From Oncomelania hupensis (taxonomy: Eukaryota > Mollusca > Gastropoda > Littorinimorpha > Pomatiopsidae), in contig CM072513.1 in the NCBI GenBank assembly GCA_036898135.1, positions 73,061,380 through 73,125,379 on the forward strand: a stretch of DNA of 64,000 nt, given 5' to 3'. A program made the translations under genes and the position numbers. Below, piece after piece: positions 58,301 through 64,000 of the stretch. The notes under the pieces were generated by a model that saw only the letters and a list, made by a program, of their open reading frames with translations, did not search any database and had not been told where the DNA came from. Position 1 is the stretch's first letter. The number at the start of each line of letters is the position of its first letter.

Positions 58301-60890
58301 TGTACATAGGCATGGTTTGATTATTTTGGTGGAATTGTTAGATGAATTTTGAAATGGTTTTGTAACCAAGAGGGTAAGATGATGGGTTTTTTCTTTGTTT
58401 AGACTCCATCCTGTCAACTCATTTCGCCATTTTTTTTAGTTCAGCAATTCTTTTGATCATGTTTATTTCAGCTATTCACAAGTAATTACGACAAAAAGAG
58501 ACACAGGGTATTGTGAAAACGAATTCTGTACTTTTGAGGGAGAAACTTGTGACTGATGAACTTTTTTTTTTCAGTGCGGATTCAGTAATTTCAACAAAAG
58601 CCTATCAAAAGTACAAAATAAATAGCATTACTACAGCTTGTTAAATTGACAGGTTTAGGCAACTTGTCTCCGACCAAAATGGAATTATTTGAGTTTCCTT
58701 TTTGTGAATTAAAAAAAAAAGTAATAACAAAATAATGGTAAAATAGTATGAAATTGAACTAACTTCAATAATTTACTGTATCAAAATGGTTACATTTTAC
58801 CGTGTTGTTGTTGAAAAGATGTTTTGCGATATATAGATATTTCCTTGTAAGGTGTAATAAAGATGTGTTCAATAAATATAATCTCTGCTAAAGATTTATA
58901 TATAGTGAAAATCACCTGACCGATTACTTTACCCATGAATTATGTATACAAAATATACAGATAACAGATGTAGTGTTAACAAATGAGGTCTTCTTTGGGT
59001 TTTTTTTAATTCAGTAGGGATTAACTTTCTTGATGGGAAAAAAGTGAAATGTTGGTTTGATATCCAGTGTATAAATATACCTACAGACTACATCTTCGTC
59101 AACAACATGAATTGGTTTATCAATATCAACATCACAAAAATAACAGGAAATCACCACATCGATTCAATATTGAGATGCTAGTGGAAACATTACTTATTCT
59201 TTCATGTGGCAATATAGAAATATAAATATAATAAAAGATTCATTTGACAAAATTGGAAGCAGATTGTAATCACGTGCCATTAGGTAAAACGGCCTAACTC
59301 GAGCTTTTCGCCCCAAGTCACCCATTTCATGTTTTAGTTTCCTGTATGTGCCGTTTCGATGGTTAATTTTAGTTTAGGTACATGCTGTTGTACTGTATTT
59401 TGTTTGTGGAATGTCCTGTGGAAGTGACTTGGTCCGTGAAGTTGGTTATGGTGGGTGCGAGTGTGTTTGTGGCAAGGTGTGTGTACAGTGACTGAAGGGA
59501 GATGACTATCGACGTACCAGTGACTTTACGGTCACTCTTTTGTCCTACAATGATTGTATGACACATTTTGCACAAATGTCGTAGTCCCTTGAATTATGAT
59601 ATGCCGTCTAAAACGAGGCATGTCAACATTTATTGTATTCATTATAACTCGGAAACAATCTGTGCTGTGTTCTAGTGATACGTATATCATGTGAGCATCC
59701 AGGTTATTAAAAAAGGGGGTTGTCAACTTTGTAAGATTTGCCATGTTTTCGTTTTATTTTAAATGACAAGAATATCAGGTACAAATAAATAATATGATGT
59801 ACAGATTGTTGTTTCCTGTATGTTTTTTCACATTGTTTTTATGGTTTGGGCTAATGTATTTCACATGCTTTTGACCAAGTCATAAACTTGCATATTTTTA
59901 AACAAGAATTTGAAATACTTTGTAAACATCACATTCATAAGCACAAGCAAAAACCTCGATATTGAAAAATATATTTATCAGATGTGTCTATATTTAATGC
60001 ACTGTAAATGGGCAGTTTATTATTAGTATTATGGAATACATAACAACGATAGACAATACGCATCTGGCTAATTTTGGTACTTACAATCTCTAGGTAAGAG
60101 AGCGTAATAATAAAACTAGCACAATGCGACCAGCAGTATTACCGAGGGTACACGTCAGGCTGAGTACAAACTCCAACATTAAACTTTCCAAATACAAATT
60201 ATTATTGTTTTAAGGCTATAGTAATTCTAGTTACCTTACTATACAAACCCATCCATGCAAAACGAAGAAAGGGTGCTTCTGCTACTATTATTCACCATTA
60301 AGGCAAGTTCTCATTTAGTCTTCATATATTACTTGCACACTTTTATTCAGTCAACCGAAATGGTCAGTCATACAAGGGACAAAAATGCACATCATCTTTC
60401 AGTTACATTTCTGACATTGGTTATTGACCATCAAGCAGTATTACAGTATTATACTCGACTATAACAAAAAAAAGCAAACGTTGATCTAAACGTCCCTGAA
60501 TCATGCTTAAAACATTACTTGCTCACTGACAAATAGCGCTATCATGTGCATTTTTATGCCTGTAAGACATCCAAATGGCACACACGACATTTCATAAAAA
60601 TAAAAAAAACTCTTTGAGCCATCTTCCAATCTGGAATGCGTTCAGATTATTTTCCATCCAAAGTTTTGACCACAAAATTTGCAGAGTTCGAGTTCAACCT
60701 ACACAATCAGCATTCTCTCTTTCTCTGCCTTAGTGTTTTTTTAATATCTCCTTTCACTCTTGCTTTTCTCAGATGGTAATCCAATTTGCATGGTATACCC
60801 CACTACAATGAAACATCAGCTTAAAAAAAAAATTGTAAAAAAAAAAATTGTAAAAAAAAAGTATTTCATAACATTTACAAAGTCAAAAAA
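55345..60890 (+). other. Striatin 3' UTR and downstream spacer
   Basis: The first 1.2 kb is probably striatin 3' UTR, given the polyadenylation signal at 56543. Beyond it the sequence is AT-rich with A and T runs. I see no gene, RNA gene or recognisable repeat up to about 60890. Further AATAAA motifs (near 58857 and 58871) could serve longer transcript forms. Confidence 0.55.
56543..56548 (+). terminator. Likely polyadenylation signal of striatin
   Basis: AATAAA in the context CCAATAAAACATGCAG, followed within 15-35 bases by a GT-rich stretch (TCTGGGTTTTGTGTTC) as expected downstream of a cleavage site. It implies a 3' UTR of about 1.2 kb. Confidence 0.6.
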
Positions 60891-60892
60891 TT

Positions 60893-61725
60893 ACTAGCTA
60901 GAAGGGTAAAGCCCAAATGACTCACATGCTCCTCGTGGAACTCGCAATATTTAACATAAAAATGAGTGTCCAGAAAAACAAAATGAAATAACGGCATTAA
61001 AATGCTATTTTCTCTGTTTTTGACATTAAGATAACACCGACCTTTAGCTCCAAATATTCTCATGTACGTACTATCAAATAAAGTACAGCAAAAGTTGTAT
61101 TGTGCCCAAAATATGGTGACCTTGACCTTCAGTGACCTTGACCTGACATTGAACCTAACTTGATCTCATGCAAATAACTCAATGTTGTTGCATACTATGG
61201 ATTAAATAAACAGCCATTCCACTGCGATGACCAAAAACTGAACATAAATGAAAGATCAATCTATTATGTCTAAATACAAGTTTGGACTTTATATCTTTTA
61301 TAGTTTATGGTGAAGATCACTTAAAAGTACCTATACAAACTGATTTTGGACAGCTCCAGTGACCTTGACCTTGGAATGAGGTTGACCAAATTTGCAAAGT
61401 ATGTGTGTCTCATTGATATCTATTATGCTTCAAAGAATCAAAAAATCAATATTAATAACCTAGAAAAAAAAAAGTCAAATTTTGTGAAAAGTTCTTTTTT
61501 TAAAACTAAAACTGGATGACAGTGTGACCTTGAAGTGAAGTCATTAATTCACTGAACATTTTGGAGGTCTCATGGGTATACACCATCTTGGTTGTGATAG
61601 TTTAAATAGGCTCTGAGTACTTAACCACTTTAAATTTTTTGGCATATACGGTGGATGGCCGACAGGCAAACGGACAGACTTCTTTCCAAAATCATTTTTG
61701 GACTATTTAGGACTCATCTGGGGGA
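60893..61725 (-). repeat. AGGTCA-rich dispersed repeat, copy E
   Basis: Reverse-orientation copy. The right block (complement of CTAGAAGGGTAAAGCCCAAA) is at 60896-60915, TGACCTTGACCTT motifs appear at 61118-61142 and 61362-61373, and the left block (complement of GGACTATTTAGGACTCATCT) ends near 61720. It appears shorter than copy A, with internal deletions. Confidence 0.8.
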
Positions 61726-62259
61726 GGGGTGGGGAAGGGGAAAGAGGATGAGTACAAAGACTCACCTTGCTATGCATGCGAGTCAATCAAAAGTTTGTTG
61801 TTGTTTTTTTAATATGTAAACAAACTTGTTTTTTTTACTAAAAATTACAATCATACAAAATATTTATAGGATTGTTATGCATTTTTCCCCATTTGTTACA
61901 TTCAGATAACATCGCAACATAAACACATATTGAATTTGTATTAAATCATTTCTCTTTGTGGAATTTATTATTCAGGCCTGGGAATGGTACGCTTTTCGGC
62001 GTAATTACGCCGAAGTCACATTGCATTTACGCTGAAAGTGACCTTCTTACGCCGAAACCGAACTCTGACTAGTTTTGCGCATGCAATACATTTTGTCCGT
62101 TTTCCGTTCATAGTGGACAGTGTTAAGATGCACTGCTTTCGGTTTGAGACATCCTTCGTTCGATACTTCCTCTCTACAAGAAACAAAATTTCCGAATGGC
62201 TGATGGTTATATCGATCAACCAATAGCAAAGCTAGAAAGAATATTACTTCTTGGCAGTA

Positions 62260-62605
62260 ATGGCGTTGCATAGAGACTTCGTTGAACTTGGCGGAATATT
62301 CGACGATTCAGAATGTCGTTATAAGTGGTCATGGGAGTGGATGGATCGGGACTACAAAGTTCCGTTGGAATCCAGATCGAGCCAGTCCAGCAGCAAACCA
62401 CGTACTTTGACGGGCCGTTACGCCGAATGGGTCCGAAAAGTGAACGAGCCAGGAATAGCCTATTGCTTGATGTGTCGCACAACCATCAAGTACGCATCAA
62501 GGGGCTTTGATGCTGTAACAAAGCATGCAACATCACAACTGCATCGGCAAAAGGTCATCGACAAAGCGACCAACAGCAGCATAGCAGGTACGGTTGAAAC
62601 GCACT
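62260..62605 (+). pseudogene. BED-like zinc-finger fragment of a transposase, interrupted
   Basis: ATG at 62260 opens a frame with a C2H2/BED-like finger: YCLMCRTT, then KHATSQLHRQKV, giving CX2C and HX5H, preceded by GRYAEWVRKVNEPG. Such fingers head hAT-type and domesticated transposases. The frame runs into another element at about 62606 and its continuation is not seen. Upstream, 61980-62055 has repeated palindromic TTACGCCGAA-type motifs, perhaps this element's terminal region. Confidence 0.55.
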
Positions 62606-63562
62606 GTGCCAACCCTTCCGATTTCGCCGTAAGATCTTACGGTCACATTTATATCTTACGGTCTTACGGTCAAACTAAAAATTTTCCGGCGAAAAAGGTA
62701 TACAAATTGTACGGTTTGCGAACACCGCATTGACGCAAAAATTTTGTGAAAACTGGGTTAAGTTGCACAAGGCTAGTATAGAAACAGCAGCTAGTAAAGC
62801 TAGTAGCCAATGACATCGAGCTTTACGTTAATATAATCAACCGCGCCTGTTCATTGGTTACCTAGCTTAGTAACCATTTGCAAGTAACGTTTCTAGCTTC
62901 AATAGCGCCATCTACTGGAAGACTACACTATTCACTTCAGCAATGGCCGAACAAGGCAGCAGTTCAAAGTCGATTGAGCCAGTTAAAAAGAAGTCGAAAA
63001 AATACCACCAGAAATTTTTGCCATCATACACAAAAGATTTCCCATGCATCATTGCTTCAAAATTATCGACAGAGCATGCACGATGTGTTCCGTGTGAACT
63101 GGATTTTAAAATTTCGCACGGTGGTCTCGATGATGTAATCCTACTGATTCCAGTGTAACTGTGCTTGTGAGCGCATTTTTTCCATGGTGAGGAAAAACAA
63201 GACTGACTTTAGAGGAACTATGCAGACTAGCACTTTAAGTGTCCTCATGGTTCTGAAGTCTGGCAATTCTGATCCTTGCCACCAGACTCAGCTGTCTGAC
63301 GACTTGTTGCGGACCTGCAAGTCTGCAACTAAGATGTCCCAGCAGTAATCCCTTTTGCAGCTATACAGTGTATATATTTTGTATATGGTGAGTTTTTGCT
63401 TTCTTTATTTTTTCAATACTCACTTTCATTTTGAGAACAAAAAAATATTGGCGAAACATTGCGTGTTATTGAGCATGTGAAAAAAAAATCTTACTGACAA
63501 TTTTTGGATTTTACTGACAAATTTACAAAATCTTACTGCGAAATCGTATAGGGGGTTGGCAC
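62606..63562 (+). mobile_element. DNA transposon remnant with GTGCCAACCC termini
   Basis: Imperfect inverted ends of about 30 bases: GTGCCAACCC, then CGATTTCGCCGTAAGAT on the left. On the right, read on the - strand, GTGCCAACCC is followed by CGATTTCGCAGTAAGAT. The left end is followed by the palindrome AAGATCTTACGG and further TCTTACGG copies. It contains the stub at 62943. It is inserted into the frame at 62260, so it is the younger of the two. The target duplication is unclear. Confidence 0.68.
62943..63158 (+). pseudogene. N-terminal transposase stub with half zinc finger
   Basis: ATG at 62943 opens 71 residues, basic at first (EPVKKKSKKYHQKFLP). Then come DFPCIIASKLSTEHARCVPC and DFKISHGGLDD, the first half of a BED-like finger (CX2C then HGG). 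The frame leaves the conserved pattern after DDV and stops, so the histidines are missing. I infer an internally deleted hAT-like transposase. Confidence 0.5.
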
Positions 63563-64000
63563 CTCTGCATGTGTGCATTTGTGTGTGTGTGTGTGTCAGT
63601 GTGCGTGCGTGTGTGTGTAGAAATATTGAAAACATGTTGAGAAATAGAAATACTGTGCATTAGATTATATTTAGGCTTACAGTGTTTATAGACGTGATGA
63701 GCATAGACTAGTACTCTGTTGTTGTTGTGTTGTTGTTGTTATATTTAAAAACAATATGTTTTTTAGTCTGTCTTTCTTCATGATACTGTGGATACTCCCA
63801 TTATTCCAACAATAAACAATGCAACAATGTGCGCAAGTCTTAGGCATAGAAATGGTGAACGATTATATTTTAGAAGTTGTTAAATCAAAATCAAACTTGT
63901 ATTTTGTGCTCAGGCAACCCCCCAAGTTCTTCACAAACATATGGGCTCCATCCCATATTTCAGAATGTGGCAGTATCAACAGATTCTGGAACTAACCCAC
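63563..64000. other. Window end, no gene seen
   Basis: Contains a (TG)n tract at about 63573-63620 and short GTT repeats near 63717-63740. No coding signal is recognised up to the end of the window. Confidence 0.5.

Noticed and set aside
1..64000. CRISPR arrays, operons, bacterial promoters
   Set aside because: The sequence is clearly intron-containing eukaryotic DNA. No regularly spaced direct repeats of CRISPR type were seen.

Overview
The window is eukaryotic nuclear DNA from an animal. Coding segments are split by GT-AG introns, base composition is AT-rich, and most of the sequence is intronic or repetitive. Protein similarity, compact exons and repeat content (tRNA- and 5S-derived SINEs, CR1/L2-like and RTE-like LINEs, TTAA elements) fit a protostome invertebrate, most likely a mollusc. 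That placement is an inference; no species can be named from the sequence.

Layout. (1) 1-2883, + strand: last six coding exons of golgin-84 (GOLGA5), including its C-terminal membrane anchor. (2) 2884-9755: long intergenic stretch with microsatellites and old repeat debris, no recognisable gene. (3) 9756-18066, - strand: complete nine-exon alpha-SNAP gene (NAPA), 296 residues, facing golgin-84 tail to tail. (4) 18067-22109: spacer between two divergently transcribed genes. Most of it is one copy of an unclassified repeat that has itself been invaded by a LINE and a SINE. (5) 22110-55344, + strand: complete striatin gene (STRN), 19 coding exons and 792 residues, with introns full of mobile elements. 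(6) 55345-64000: striatin 3' UTR, a long unremarkable spacer, another copy of the unclassified repeat, and a nested pair of DNA-transposon remnants with BED-like zinc fingers.

All three genes are housekeeping cell-biology genes. Golgin-84 tethers vesicles at the Golgi. Alpha-SNAP recruits NSF to disassemble SNARE complexes after fusion. Striatin is the PP2A regulatory scaffold of the STRIPAK complex. They are independent transcription units. All exon joins given here keep the reading frame, and the three protein models match the known families to their C-termini.

The less ordinary content is in the repeats. A roughly 1.1 kb unclassified family occurs five times (10.9, 18.3, 32.7, 52.6 and 60.9 kb) and carries arrays of the nuclear-receptor half-site AGGTCA. 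Three of the five copies contain later insertions. Two TTAA-flanked elements with matching terminal repeats each keep only a short acidic N-terminal coding stub. One SINE family shares its 3' tail with the LINE in the same window. Another SINE contains a 5S-rRNA-like segment. Striatin has a seven-codon upstream frame overlapping its start codon and a pair of in-phase alternative donors at exon 8.
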